NCBI RefSeq assembly: GCF_937616625.2
Contig: NC_065570.1
Coordinates: 36,649,665 to 36,713,664 of the forward strand
Source of the DNA: Mercurialis annua
Taxonomy: Eukaryota > Streptophyta > Magnoliopsida > Malpighiales > Euphorbiaceae
DNA: 64,000 nt
Direction of reading: 5' to 3'
A program made the translations under genes and the position numbers. Position 1 is the first letter of the stretch; the number at the start of each line of letters is the position of its first letter. The notes below the pieces were generated by a model that saw only the letters and a program-made list of their open reading frames with translations, did no database searches and was not told the origin of the DNA. This document shows, one piece after another, positions 48,146 to 62,919 of this stretch.

Positions 48146-51100
48146 TATTACGCAATGTTTGCGTGAAAAGTGACAATAGATTAGTATGTCGCTTCGCAAG
48201 TCTCTTTAATGTGTCGTTTCGATTACCATATTTATGCCGCGTCACAGGTCTCTCTAACGCGTCGTTCCGATTACCTAAGCATGGTTAGGTTATATTACAC
48301 AAAGTGTGCGTGAAAAGTGAAAATAGATTAGTATGTTACGTCTCAAGTCTCTTTATCGCGTTGTTCCTATTTCCTAAGCAAGGTTAGGTTATATTACGCA
48401 AAAAGTGCGTGAATAGTTACACTAGATTAGTATGTCGCGTCTCAAGTATTTTTAAGGTGTCGTTCCGATTACCTAAGCATGGTTTATATTATACAAAGTG
48501 TGAGTCAAAAGTGACGCTAAATTAGTATGGCGCGACTCAAGTGACTTTAACGCGCCGTTTGGATTACCTAAGCATAGTTAGGTTATATTACGCAAAGTGT
48601 GCATAAAAAGTGACGCTAGATAAGTATACCACGTCACAAGTCTCTCTAATGCGTCGTTCCAATTACCTAAGCATGGTTATGTTATTACGCAAAGTGTGCC
48701 TGACAAGTGACGCTAGATTAGCATGTCGCGTCTCAAGTCACTTTAACTCGTCGTTTGGATTACCATGCTTATGTTGCGTCACAAGTCTCTATGACGCGTC
48801 GTTTCGATTAACTAAGAATGGTTAGGACATATTACGCAAAGTGTGCGTGAAAAATGACCATAGATTAGTATGTCCCGTCTCACGTCTATTTAACGCGTCG
48901 TTCTGATTACCTAATCATGGTTAGGCTATATTACGCAAAGTGTCCCTGAAACGTTACGTTGGATAAGTATGTCGTGTCTCAATTCTCTTTAACGTGTTGT
49001 TCTGATTACCTAAGCATGGTTAGGTCATATTACACAGAGTGTGCGTGAAAAGTAACAATAAATTAGTATGTCGCGTCACACGTCTATTTAACGCGCCGTT
49101 CCGATAACCTAAGCATGGTTAGGTTATATTACGCAAAGTGTGCGTGAAAAGTTACGCTAGATTAATATGTCGCGTTTTAATTCTCTTCAACGCGTTGTAC
49201 CGATTAGCTAAGCATGGTTAGGTTAGGTTATGCAGAGTGTCGTGAAAAGTGACGCTAGATTAGTATGTCACGTATTAAGTCTCTTTTACGCGTCTTTCCG
49301 ATTACCTAAGCATACTTAGGTTATATTACGCAAAGTGAGCATGAAAAGTGACGCTAGATTAGTATGTAGTGTCTCAACTCTCTTTAATGCGTCGTTCCAA
49401 TTACCTAAGCATGGTTAGGTTATATTACGCAAAGTGTGCGTGAAAAGTGATAATAGATCACTATGTCGCGTCTCAAGTCTCTTTAACGCGTCGTTCCGAT
49501 TACCAAAGCGTGGTTAAGTTATATTGTGCAAAGTGTGCGTGAAAAGTGACGCTAGATTAGTATGTCGCATCTCATGTCTCTTTAACGCGCCATTCCGATT
49601 ACCTATGCATGGTTAGGTTATTTTACACAAAGTGTGCGTGAAAAGTGACGCTAGATTAGTATGTCGCGTCTCAAGTGTCTTTAAAGCGTCGTTCCGATTA
49701 CCTAAGCATGGTTAGGTTATATTAAGCAAAGCGTGCGTAAAAAGTGACGCTAGATTAGGATTGCGCGTTTCAAGTCTCTTTAATGCGTCGTTTCGATTAT
49801 CATGCTTATGTCGCGTCACAAGTGTCTCTAATGCGTCGTTCTGATTACCTAAGCATGGTTAGGTTATATTACGCAAAGTGTGCTTGAAAAGTGAAAATAG
49901 ATTAGTATGTCGCATCTCAAGTCTCTTTAACGCGTCATTCCGATTACCTAAGCATGGTTAGGTTATTTTACACAAAGTGTGTGTGAAAAGTGACGCTAAG
50001 TTTGTATGTCGCGTCTCAAGTCCCTTTAACTCGTGTTCTGATTATCTAAGCGTGTTTAGGTTATACTATGCGAAGTGTGCGTGAAAAGTGACGCTGGATT
50101 TGTATGTCACGTCTCAAGTCTGTTTAACGCGTCATTCCCATTACCAAAGCATGGTTATGTTATATTATGCCAAGTGCGCGTTAAGTCGCTAGATTAGTAT
50201 GTCGCGTAACAAGTATCCTTAACGCGTTATTACGATTACTTAAGCATGGTTAAGTTATGTTACGCAAAGTGTGCTTAAAAAGTGACTTTGGATTAGTATG
50301 GCGCGTCTCAAGTCTCTTTAACGTATCGTTTCGATTACCATGCTTATGTCACTTTACAAGTCTCTCTAACACGTCGTTCCGATTACCAAAGCATGGTTAG
50401 GTTGTATTACGCAAAGTGTGCGTGAAAAGTGACAATAGATTAGTATGTAAGGTTGCAAGTGTCATTAACATGCCGTTCCGATTACCTATGCATGGTTAGG
50501 TTATTTTATGCAAAGTGTGCATGAAAAGTGACGCTAGATTAGTATGTCGCGTCTCAAGTCTCTTTAACGCGTCGTTCCGATTACAAAAGCATGGTTAGGT
50601 TATATTACGCAATGTGCGCGTGAAAACACTTGCTAGGTTAGTATGTCGTGTCTCAAGTCTCTTTAATGTATCGTTTCGATTACCATGCTTATGTCGCTTT
50701 ACAAGTCTCTGTAACACGTCGTTCCGATTACCAAAGCTTGGTTAGGTTATATTACACAAAGTGTGCGTGAAAAGTGACAATAGATTAGTATGTCGCGTTG
50801 CAAGTGTCTTTAACGTGCCGTTCCGATTACCTAAGCATGGTTAGGTTATTTTACGCGAAGTGTGCGTGAAAAGGGACGCTAGATTAGTATGTCGCATCTC
50901 AACTCTCTTTAACGCGTCTTTCCGATTACCTAAGCATGGTTAGGTTATATTACGCAATAAGTCTCTTTATCACGTTGTTCCGATTTCCTAATCTTGATTA
51001 GGTTGTATTATGCAAAGTGTGCGTGAAAAGTGACGCTAGATTAGTATGGCGTGTTTCAAGTCGCTTTAACGCGTCGTTTCGATTACTGTTCTTATGTCGC

Positions 51101-52860
51101 GTTAGAAGTGTCTCTAACGCGTCGTTCTGATTACCTAAGCATGGTTAGGTTATATTACGCAAAGTGTGCGTGAAGATGACAATAAATTAGTTTGTCGTGT
51201 CTCAAGTCTCTTTAACGCGTCGTTCCGATTACCTATGCATGGTTAGGTTATTTTATGTGAGATTAGTATGTCGTGTCTCGAGTCTTTTTAATGCGTATTC
51301 CAATTACCTAAGCATGAATAGGTTATATTACGTAAAGAGAGCGTGAAAAGTGAAACTAGATTAGTATGTCGCGTCTAAAGTATCTTTAACGCCTCGTTCC
51401 GATTTCCTAAGCATGGTTAGGTTATATTACGCAAAGTCTGTGTAAAAAGTGACGCTAGACTGGTATGGTGCTTCTCAAGTCTCTTTAACGCGTCGTTTCG
51501 ATTACCATGCTTATGTCGTCTCACAAGTCTCTCTAACGCGTCGTTCCGATTACCTAAGCATGTTTTAGTTAAAGTAAAGTGAAAAATGACGCTAGATTAG
51601 TATGTCGTGTCACAAGTCTCTCTAACGCGTCGTTCCAATTACCTAAGCATGGTTAGGTTATATTAAGCAAATTGTGCGTGAAAAGTTACGCTAGATTAGT
51701 ATGTCGCATCTCAAGTCTCTTTAATGCTTCGTTCCGATTACCTAACATGGTTAGGTTATATTACGCAAATTGTGCGTGAAAAGCGACAAGAGATTTGTAT
51801 GTCGTGTCTCAATTCTCTGTAGCGCGTCATTTCGACTACCATGCTTATGTTGCGTCACAAGTCTCTCTAACGCGTCGTTCCGATTACCTAAGCATGGTTA
51901 GGTTATATTACACAAAGTGTGCGTGAAATGTGAAAATAGACTAGTATGTCTTGTCCCAAGTCTCTTTAAAGCGTCGTTCCGATTACCTAAGCATGGTTAG
52001 GTTATATTACGCAATGTGTGCTTGAACACTGTTGCTAGGTTAGTATGTCGTGTCCATATTCTCTTTAATGCTTCGTTTCGATTACCTAAGCATGGTTAGG
52101 TTATATTACGCAAACTGTGCGTGAAAAGTGACGCTAGATTAGTATGTCGCGTCTTAAGTCGCTTTGACGCGTCGTTCCGATTACCTAAGCATGGTTAGAT
52201 TATATTACGAAAAGCGTGCGTTAGAAGTGACGCTAGATTAGTATGCCGCGTTTCAAGTTTCTTTAACGCGTCGCTTCGATTACCATTCTTATGTCGCGTC
52301 ACAAGTGTCTCTAACGCATCGTTCTGATTACCTAAGCATGGTTAGATTATATTACGCAAAGTGTGCGTGAAAAGTGACAATATAATGTATGTCGTGTCTC
52401 AAGTCTCTATAACTCGTCGTTTCGATTACCTAAGCATGGTTAGGTTATTTAACGCAAAGTGTGCGGTAAAAGGGACGCTTGGTATGTCACTTCTCTAGTC
52501 CCTTTAGAGAGTATTCCGATTACCTAAGCATGGTTAGGTTATATAACGCAAAGTGTGCGTGAAAAGTGACGCTAGATTAGTATGTCGCGTCTCAAGTATC
52601 TTTAACGCGTCGTTCCGATTGTCAAAGCATGGTTATGATATATTACGCCACAAGTCTCTTTAACCCGTTGTTATGATTACCCAAGCATGGTTAAGTTATA
52701 TTACGCAAAGTATGCGTAAAAAGTCTCTTGAACGCATCGTTTCGATTACCATGCTTATGTCACGTTACAAGTCTCTCCAACACGTCGTCCCGATTACCAA
52801 AGCATGGTTAGGTTATATTACGCAAAGTGTGCGTAATAAGTGACAATAGATTAGTATGTC

Positions 52861-55800
52861 GCGTCTCAAGTCTCTTTAAAGCGTCGTTCCGATTACCAAA
52901 GCATGGTTAGGTTATATTGCGCAATGTGTGCGTGAAAACTGTTGCTTGGTTAGTAGGTCGCGTCTAAACTCTCTTTAAAGCGTTGTTCCGATTACCTAAT
53001 CATGGTTAGGTTGTATTACGCAATGTGTGCGTGAAAAGTGACGCTAGATTAGTATGTCGCGTCTCAAGTATCTTTAACGCGTCGTTATGATTACCTAAGC
53101 ATGGCTAGGTTATATTACGCAAAGCGTACGTAAAAAGTGACGCTAGATTAGTATGGCGCGTTTCAAGTGTCTTTAACGCGTCGTTTTGATTACTGTGCTT
53201 ATATCGCGTCACAAGTGTGCGTGAAAAGTGACAATAGATTAGTATGTCGCGTCTCAAGTCTCTTTAACGCGTCGTTCTTATTACCTAGGCATGGTTAAGT
53301 TATTTTACGCAAAGTGTGTGTGAAAACTAACGCTAGATTGGTATGTGACGTCTCAAGTCTCTTTAATGCGTATTACGATTACCAAAGCATGGTTAGGTTA
53401 TATTACGAAGAGTGTGCGTGAAAAGTGACGCTAGTTTAGTATGTCGCATCTCAAGTCTCTTTAACGCGTCGTTGCGATTACCTAAGCATGGTTAGGTTAT
53501 ATTACGCAATGTGTGCGTGAAAACTGTTGCTAGGTTAGTTTGTCGCGTCACTAGTCTCTCTAAAGCGTCGTTCCGATATTACGTAAAATGTACGTGAAAA
53601 GTAACGCTAGAATAGTATGTCGCATCTCAAGTCTCTTTAACGCGTCGTTCCGATTATCTAAGCATGGTTAGGTTATATTACGCAATGTGTGCGTGAAATG
53701 TGACGCTAGATTAGTATGGCGCGTCTCGAGTCACTTTAACTCGTCGTTCCAACCATGCTTATGTCGCGTCACAAGTCTGTGTAATGCGTCGTTCCGATTA
53801 CCTAAGCCTGGTTAGGTTATATTTGTGCGTGAAAAATGACAATAGTATGTCGCATCTTACGTCTATTTAACGCGTCGTTTCGATTACCTAAGAATGGTTA
53901 GAATATATTACGCAAAGTGTGCGTGAAAAGTAACGCTAGATTAGTATGTCGCATATCAAGTCTTTTTAACGCGTCGTTTCAATTACCATGCTTATCTCGC
54001 GTCACAAGTCTCTTTAACACGTCGTTACGATTACCTAAGCATGGTTAGGTTATATTACGCAAAGTGCGCCTGAAAAGTGACGCTAGAATAGTATATCCTA
54101 CCTCAAGTCTCTCTAATGCGTCGTTCTGATTTCCTAAGCATGGTTAGGTTATATTACGCAAAGTGTGCGTGAAACGTCACAATTAATTAGTATGTCGCAT
54201 CTCAATTCGATTTAAAGCGGCGTTGCGATTACCTAACCATGGTTAGGTAATAGTACGCAAAGTTTGCTTGAAAACTGACGCTAGATTAGTATATCGCGTC
54301 TCAATTCTATTTAACGCGTTGTTCCGACTAACTAAGCATGGTTAGGTTATATTACGCAAAGTGTGCGTGAAAAGTGACGCTAGATTAGTATGTCGCGTCT
54401 CAAGTCAATTTAACGCGTCTTTCCGATTACCATGCTTATGTCGCATCACAAGTCTCTCTAACGCGTCGTTTCGATTACCTAAGCATGGGTATGTTATTAT
54501 TACGCAAAGTGTGCGTGAAAAGTGACGCTAGATTAGTATACCACGTCTCAGGTCTCTTTAACGCGTAGTTTTACATAAGCATGGTTAGGTTATTTTACAC
54601 AAAGTGTGCGTGAAAAGTGACGCTAGATTAGTATGTCGCGTCTCAAGTCTCTTTAAAGCGTCGTTCCGATTACCAAAGCATGGTTAGGTTATATTGCGCA
54701 ATGTGTGCGTGAAAACTGTTGCTAGGTTAGTATGTCGCGTCTAAACTCTCTTTAAAGCGTTGTTCCGATTACCTAATCATGGTTAGGTTGTATTACGCAA
54801 TGTGTGCGTGAAAAGTGACGCTAGATTAGTATGTCGCGTCTCAAGTATCTTTAACGCGTCGTTATGATTACCTAAGCATGGCTAGGTTATATTACGCAAA
54901 GCGTACGTAAAAAGTGACGCTAGATTAGTATGGCGCGTTTCAAGTGTCTTTAAAGCGTCGTTTTGATTACTGTGCTTATATCGCGTCACAAGTGTGCGTG
55001 AAAAGTGACAATAGATTAGTATGTCACGTCTCAAGTCTCTTTAACGCGTCGTTCTTATTACCTAGGCATGGTTAAGTTATTTTACGCAAAGTGTGTGTGA
55101 AAACTGACGCTAGATTGGTATGTGACGTCTCAAGTCTCTTTAATGCGTATTACGATTACCTAAGCATGGTTAGGTTATATTACGAAGAGTGTGCGTGAAA
55201 AGTGACGCTAGTTTAGTATGTCGCATCTCAAGTCTCTTTAACGCGTCGTTCCGATTATCTAAGCATGGTTAGGTTATATTACGCAATGTGTGCGTGAATT
55301 GTGACGCTAGATTAGAATGGCGCGTCTCGAGTTACTTTAACTCGTCGTTCCAACCATGCTTATGTCGCGTCACAAGTCTGTGTAATGCGTCGTTCCGATT
55401 ACCTAAGCATGGTTAGGTTATATTTGTGGGTGAAAAATGACAATAGTATGTCGCATCTTACGTCTATTTAACGCGTCGTTCCGATTACCTAAGAATGGTT
55501 AGAATATATTACGCAAAGTGTGCGTGAAAAGTAACGCTAGATTAGTATGTCGCATATCAAGTCTTTTTAACGCGTCGTTTCAATTACCATGCTTATCTCG
55601 CGTCACAAGTCTCTTTAACACGTCGTTACGATTACCTAAGCATGGTTAGGTTATATTACGCAAAGTGCGCCTGAAAAGTGACGCTAGAATAGTATATCCT
55701 ACCTCAAGTCTCTCTAATGCGTCGTTCCGATTTCCTAAGCATGGTTAGGTTATATTACGCAAAGTGTGCGTGAAACGTCACAATTAATTAGTATGTCGCG

Positions 55801-56000
55801 TCTCAATTCGATTTAAAGCGGCGTTGCGATTACCTAACCATGGTTAGGTAATAGTACGCAAAGTTTGCTTGAAAACTGACGCTAGATTAGTATATCGCGT
55901 CTCAATTCTATTTAACGCGTTGTTCCGACTAACTAAGCATGGTTAGGTTATATTACGCAAAGTGTGCGTGAAAAGTGACGCTAGATTAGTATGCCGCATC
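52861..56000 (+). repeat. Two tandem copies of a ~1.6-1.8 kb satellite block
   Basis: Sequence from 52861 recurs from 54638 (offset 1777). After a ~176 bp deletion the match continues as 53691-54400 against 55292-56000 at offset 1601. Shared rare variants include TTGATTACTGTGCTTATATC, GGCGCGTCTCGAG and AATATATTACGC. The first copy also carries ~54400-54600, which is missing from the second. Confidence 0.85.
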
Positions 56001-59000
56001 TCAAGTCTCTTTAATGCGTATTCCGATTACCTAAGCATGGTTAGGTTATATTACGTGAAGTGTGTGTGAAAAGGGACGCTAGATTAGTATGTCGCGTCTC
56101 AAGTCTCTTTAACACGTCTTTCCGATTATGTAAGCATGGTTAGGTTATATTACGCAAAGTGTGCGTGAAAAGTGATGCTAGATTAATATGTCGCTACTCA
56201 AGTCTCTTTAATGCGTCGTTCCGATTTCCTAAGCATGGTTAGGTTATAGTACGCAAAGTTTGCGTGAAAAGTGACGCTAGATTAGTATGTCGCCTCTGAA
56301 GTCTCTCTAACGCGTCGTTCCGATTATCTAAGCATGGTTAGGTTATTTTACGAAAAGTGTGCGTGAAAAATGACGCTACATTAGTATGTCGCGTCTCAAG
56401 TCTCTTTAACGCATTGTACCGATTACCCAAGAATGGTTAGGTTACTTCACGAAAAGTGTGCGTGAAAAGTAACAAACATTAGTATGTCGCGTCTCAAGTC
56501 TATTTAACGCGTCGTTCCGATTGACGCTAGATTAGTATGTCGCATCTCAATTCTCTTTAACACGTTGTACCGATTACCTAAGGATGGTTAGGTTACATTA
56601 CAGAGAGTGTACGTGAAAGTGACGCTAGATTAGTATGTCGCGTCTTAAGTCTATTTAACGCGTCGTTCTAATTATCAAAGCATGGTTAGGTTATATTATG
56701 CGAAGTGTGCGTGAAAAGTTACGCTAGATTAGTATGTCGCGTCTCAATTCTCTTTAACGCGTTGTTCCGATTACCTAAGCATGGTTAGGTTATATTATGC
56801 AAAGTGTGCGTGAAAAGTTACGCTAGATTAGTATGTCGCGTCTCAAGTCTCTTTATCGCCTCTTTCCTATTACCTAGGCATGGTTAGGTTATATTACGCA
56901 AAGTGTGCGTGAAAAGCGACGCTAGATTAGTATGTCGCGTCACAATTCTCTTTAACGCGTCGTTCTGATTATCAAAGCATAGTTAGGTTATATTACGCTA
57001 GATTAGTATGTCGCGTCATAAGTCTCTTTAGCGCAATGTTTCGATTACCTAAGCATGATGAGGTTATTTTACGCAAAGTGTGCGTGAAAAGTGACGCTAG
57101 ATTAGTATGTCGTGTCTCAATTCTCTCTGACGCGTCGTTTCGATTACCTAAGAGAATGGTTAGGTCATATTACGCAAGTGTGCGTGAAAAATGACAATAG
57201 ATTAGTATGTCTCGTCTCACGTCTATTTAACGCGTCGTTCCGATTACCTAATCACGGTTAGGTTATATTACGCAAAGTGTGCATGAAACGTTACGCTAGA
57301 TAAGTATGTCGTGTCTCAATTCTCTTTAACGTGTTGTTCTGATTACCTAAGCATGGTTAGGTCATATTACGCAAAGTGTGCGTGAAAAGTAACAATAAAT
57401 TAGTATGTCGCGTCACACGTCTATTTAACGCGTCGTTCCGATAACCTAATCAAGGTTAGGTTATATTACGCAAAGTGTGCGTGAAGCGTTACGCTAAATA
57501 AGTATGTCGCGACTCAGTTCTCTTTAACGCGAAACTGTGCGTGAAAAGTAACAATAAATCAGTATGTCGCGTCACACTTCAATTTAACGCGTCGTTCCGA
57601 TTACCTAAGCATGGTTAGGTTATATTACGCAAAGTGTGCGTGGACAGTTACGCTAGATTAATATGTCGCGTTTTAATTCTCTTCAACGCGTTGTACCGAT
57701 TAGCTAAGCATGGTTAGGTTAGGTTACGCAGAGTGTCGTGAAAAGTGACGCTAGATTAGTATGTCACGTCTGAAGTCTCTTTAACGCGTCTTTCCGATTA
57801 CCTAATCATGGTTAGGTTGTATTACGCAAAGTGTGCGTGAAAAGGGACGTTAGATTGGTATGGTGCGTCTCAAGTCTCTTTAACGCGTGTTCCGGTTACC
57901 TAAGCATGGTTAGGTTATATTACGCAAAGTGTGCGTGAAAAGTGACAATAGATCAGTATGTCGTGTCTCGAGTCTTTTTAATGCGTATTCCAATTACCTA
58001 AGCGTGGTTAAATTATATTGCGCAATGTGTGCGTGAAAACTGTTGCTAGGTTAGAATGTCGCGTCTCAAGTCTCTTTTACGCGTCGTTCCGATTACCTAA
58101 GCATGGTTAGGTTATATTACGCAAAATGTGCGTGAAAAGTGATGCTAGATTATTATGTCGCGTCTCAAGTGTCTTTAACGCGTCGTTCCGATTAATTAAG
58201 CATGGTTTGGTTATATTAAGCAAAGCGTGCGTAAAAAGTGATGCTAGATTAGTTTTGCGCGTTTCAAGTCTCTTTAATGCGTCGTTTCGATTACCATGCT
58301 TATGTCGCGTAACAATTGTCTCTAATGCGTCGTTCTGATTACCATGCTTATGTCGCGTCACAAGTGTCTCTAATGCGTCGTTCTGATTACTTAAGCATGG
58401 TTAGGTTATATTACGCAAAGTGTGCATGAAAAGTGAAAATAGATTAGTATGTCGCATCTCATGTCTCTTTAACGCGTCATTCCGATTACCTAAGCATGGT
58501 TAGGTTATTTTACACAAAGTGTGCGTGAAAAGTGACGCTAGATTTGTATGTCGCGTCTCAAGTCCCTTTATCTAAGCATGGTTAGATTATATTATGCAAA
58601 GTGTGCGTGAAAAGTGACGCTAGATTAGTATGTCACGTCTCAAGTCTCTTTAACGCGTCGTTCCCATGACCAAAGCATGGTTATGTTAAAACTGTCGCTA
58701 GATTAGTATGTCGCGTCACAAGTCTTCTTAACACGTTGTTACGATTACTTAGGCATGGTTTAGTAATATTACGCAAAGTGTGCATAAAAAGTGACGTTAG
58801 ATTAGTATGTAGTGTCTCCACTCTCTTTAATGCGTTGTTCCAATTACCTAAGCATGGTTAGGTTATATTACGCAAAGTGTGCGTGAAAAGTGACAATCGA
58901 TTAGTATGGCGTGTCTCAATTCTCTGTAACGCGTCGTTTCGATTACCTAAGCATGTTTAGATTATATTAAGCAAAGTGTGTGGGAAAAGTGATGCTAGAT

Positions 59001-62000
59001 TAGTATGTCACGTCTCAAGTCTCTTTAACGCGTCGTTCCGATTACCAAAGCATGGTTATGTTATATTATGCCAAGTGCGCGTTAAAAGTGTCGCTAGATT
59101 AGTATGTCGAATCACAAGTCTCCTTAACGTGTTGTTACGATTACCTAAGCATGGTTAAGTTATATTACGCAAAGTGTGCGTGAAAAGTGACGCTAGATTA
59201 GTATGTCGCGTCTCAAGTATCTTTTACGCGTCGTTCTGATTACCAAAGCATGGTTATGATATATTTCGCCAAGTGCGCGTTAAAAGTGTCGGTAGATTAG
59301 TATGACGCGTCACAAGTCTCTTTAACGCGTTGTTATGATTACCCAAGCATGGTTAAGTTATATTACGCAAAGTATGCGTTAAAAGTCTCTTGAACGCATC
59401 ATTTCGATTACCATGCTTATGTCACGTTACAAGTCTCTCCAACACGTCGTCCCGATTACCAACGCATGGTTAGGTTATATTATGCAAAGTGTGCGTAATA
59501 AGTGACAATAGATTAGTATGTCGCGTCGCAAGTCTATTTAATGTGTCATTCCGATTACCTAAGCATGGTTAGGTTATTTAACGTAGAGTGTGCGTGAAAA
59601 GTGATGCTAGATTAGTATGTCGCGTCTCAAGTATCTTTAACGCGTCGTTATGATTGCCTAAGCATGGCTAGGTTATATTACGCAAAGCGTACGTAAAAAG
59701 TGACGCTAGATTAGTATGGCGCGTTTCAAGCGTCTTTAACGCGTCGTTTCGATTACTGTGCTTATATCGCGTCACAAGTGTGCGTGAAAAGTGACAATAG
59801 ATTAGTATGTCTCGTTTCAAGTCTCTTTAACGCGTCGTTCTGATTACCTAGGCATGGTTAAGTTATTTTACGCAAAGTGTGTGTGAAAACTGATGCTAGA
59901 TTTGTATGTGACGTCTCAAGTCTCTTTAATGCGTATTACGATTACCTAAGCATGGTTAGGTTATATTACGAAGAGTGTGCGTGAAAAGTGACGCTAGTTT
60001 AATATGTCGCATCTCAAGTCTCTTTAACGCGTCGTTACGATTATCTAAGCATGGTTGGGTTATATTACGCAATGTGCGCGTGAAAACTGTTGCTAGGTTA
60101 GTATGTCGCGTCACAAGTCTCTCTAAAGCGTCGTTCCGATTATTTAAGCATGGTTAGGTCATATTACGTAAAATGTGCGTGAAAAGTAACGCTAGAATAG
60201 TATGTCGCATCTCAAGTCTCTTTAACGCGTCATTTCGATTACCTAAGCATGGTTAGGTTATATTACGCAATGTGTGCGTGAAAACTGTTGATGTTAGTAT
60301 GTCGCGTCACAAGTCTCTCTAACGCGTCGTTCTTATTACCAAAGCATGGTTAGGTTATATTACGCAAAATGTACCCGAAAAGTGACGCTAGAATAGTATG
60401 TCGTGTCTCAAGTCTCTTTAAAGCGTCGTTCCGATTAGCTAAGCTTAGTTAGGTTATAATACGCAAAGTGTGCGTAAAAAGTGACGCTAGATTAGTATGG
60501 CACGTTTCAAGTCTCTTTAACGCGTCTTTTCGATTACCATTGTCACGTCACAAGTTTCTCTAACGTGTCGTTCTGATTACCTAAGCATGGTTAGGTTATA
60601 TTACGCAAAGTGTGCGTGAAAATTGACAATATATTAGTATATCGTGTCTCAAGTCTCTAAAACGCGTCGTTCCGATTACCTAAGCATGGTTAGGTTATTT
60701 TACGCAAAGTGTGCTGAAAAGTGACGTTAGATTAGTACGTCGCATCTGAAGTCCCTTTAATGTGTGTTTCGATTACCTAAGCATGGTTAGGTTATATTAC
60801 GCAAAGTGTGCGTCAAAAGTTACGCTAGATTAGTATGTCGTGTCTCAAGTCTCTTTAACGCGTCGTTTCGATTACCAAAACATGGTTATGTTATATTACG
60901 CCAAGTGCGCCTTAAAAGCGTCGCTAGTTTAGTATGTCATGCACAAGTCTCTTTAACTCGTTGTTACGATTACCTAAGCATGGTTAAGTTATATTACGCA
61001 AAGTGTGCGTAAAAAGTGACCCTTGATTAGTACGTCGCGTCTCAAGTCTCTTTAACGCATCTTTGTCACGTTACAAGCCTTTCTAACACGTCGTTCTGAT
61101 TACCAAAGCATGGTTAAGTCTCTTTATCGTGTCGTTCCGATTACCTAAGCATGGTTAGGTTATTTTACGCGAAGTGTGCGTGAAAAGTGACGTTAGATTA
61201 GTATGTCGCGCTCTTAAGTCTCTTTAACGCGTCGTACCGATTACCAAAGCATGGTTCGATTATATTATGCAATGTGTGCGTGAAAACTGTTGCTAGGTTA
61301 GTATGCCGATCTCAAGTCTCTTTAAAGCGTCGTTCCAATTACCTAATCATGGTTAGGTTGTATTACGCAAAGTGTGCATGAAAAGTGACGCTAGATTATT
61401 ATGTCGCGTCTCAAGTTTCTTTAACGCGTCGATCCAGTCACCTAAGCATGGTTAGTTTATATTACGCAAAGCGTCCGTAAAAAGTGGCGCTAGATTAGTA
61501 TGGCGCGTTTCAAGTCTCTTTAACGCGTCGTTTCGATTACGGTCCTTATGTCCCGTCACAAGTGTCTCTAACGCGTCGTTCAGATACCTAAGCATGGTTA
61601 AGTTATATTACGAAAAGTGTGTGTGAAAAAGTGACGCTAGATTAGTATGTCTCGCGTCTCAAGTCTCTTTAACGCTTCGTTCCGTTTACTAAAGCATGGT
61701 TAGGTTATATTACGCAATGTGTGCGTGAAATCTTTTGCTAGGTTAGTATGTCGTTCTGATACCTAAGCATGGTTAGGTTATATTACGCAAAGTGTCTTTA
61801 AAGCGTCTTTCCGATTACCTAATCATGGTTAGGTTGTATTATGCAAAGTGTGCGTGAAAAGTGACGGATATATTAGTATTTCGCGTCTCAAGTCTCTTTA
61901 ACGCGTCGTTCCGATTACCTAAGCATGGTTAGGTAGTGTGCGTGAAAAGTAACGCTAGATTAGTATGTCACGTCTCAAGTCTCTTTAACTCGTCGTTCCG

Positions 62001-62280
62001 ATTACCTAAGCATGGTTTAGTTATATTACGCAAAGTGTAAGTGAAAAGTGACGCTAAATTAGTATGTTAGGTCTCAAGTCTCTTTAACGCGTCGTTTCGA
62101 TTACTGTGCTTATGTCGCGTCACATGTGTTTCAAACGCGTCTTTCTGATTACCTATGCATGGTTAGATTTTATTACGCAAAGTGTGCGTGAAAAGTGACA
62201 ATAGATTAGTATGTAGCATCTCAAGTCTTTTTAACGCGTCGTTCCGATTACCTAGGCGCATGGTTAGGTTATTTTACGCA
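55991..62280 (+). repeat. Long-range satellite duplication, copy 2 (partner 26838-34250)
   Basis: Colinear partner of 26838-34250, with internal deletions. To its left lies sequence matching 17621-18540, so the order 17.6-18.5 kb then 26.8-34.2 kb is kept here while the intervening 18.5-26.8 kb, including the virus, is absent. The step occurs near 55980 within the common GTGACGCTAGATTAGTATG word. Confidence 0.75.
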
Positions 62281-62919
62281 AAGTGTGCGTGAAAAGTGAC
62301 GCTAGATTAGTATGTCGCGTCTCAAGTCTCTTTAAAGCGTCGTTCCGATTACCTAAGCATGGTTATTACTATTACGCAAAGTGTGCGGGAAAAGTAACGC
62401 TAGATTAGTATGTCGCGTCTCAAGTCTCTTTAACGCGTAGTCTCAAGTGTCTTTAAAGCGTCTTTCCGATTACCTAATCATGGTTAGGTTGTATTATGCA
62501 AAATGTGCGTGAAAAGTGACGGATATATTAGTATGTCGCGTCTCAAGTCTCTTTAACGCGTCATGCCGATTACCTAAGCATGGTTAGGTAGTGTGCGTGA
62601 AAAGTAACGCTAGATTAGTATGTCGCGTCTCAATTCTTTTTAACTTGTCGTTCCTATTACCTAAGCATGGTTTAGTTATATTACGCAAAGTGTAAGTGAA
62701 AAGTGATGCTAAATTAGTATGTCGGGTCTCAAGTCTCTTTATCGCGTCGTTTCGATTACTTCGCGTCACAAGTGTCTCTAACGCGTCGTTCTGATTACCT
62801 ATGCATGGTTAGATTATATTACACAAAGTGTGCGTGAGAAGTGGCAATAGATGAACATGTTGCGTCTCAATTCTCTTTAACGCGTCGTTCCAATTACCTA
62901 ATCATGGTTAGGTTATATT

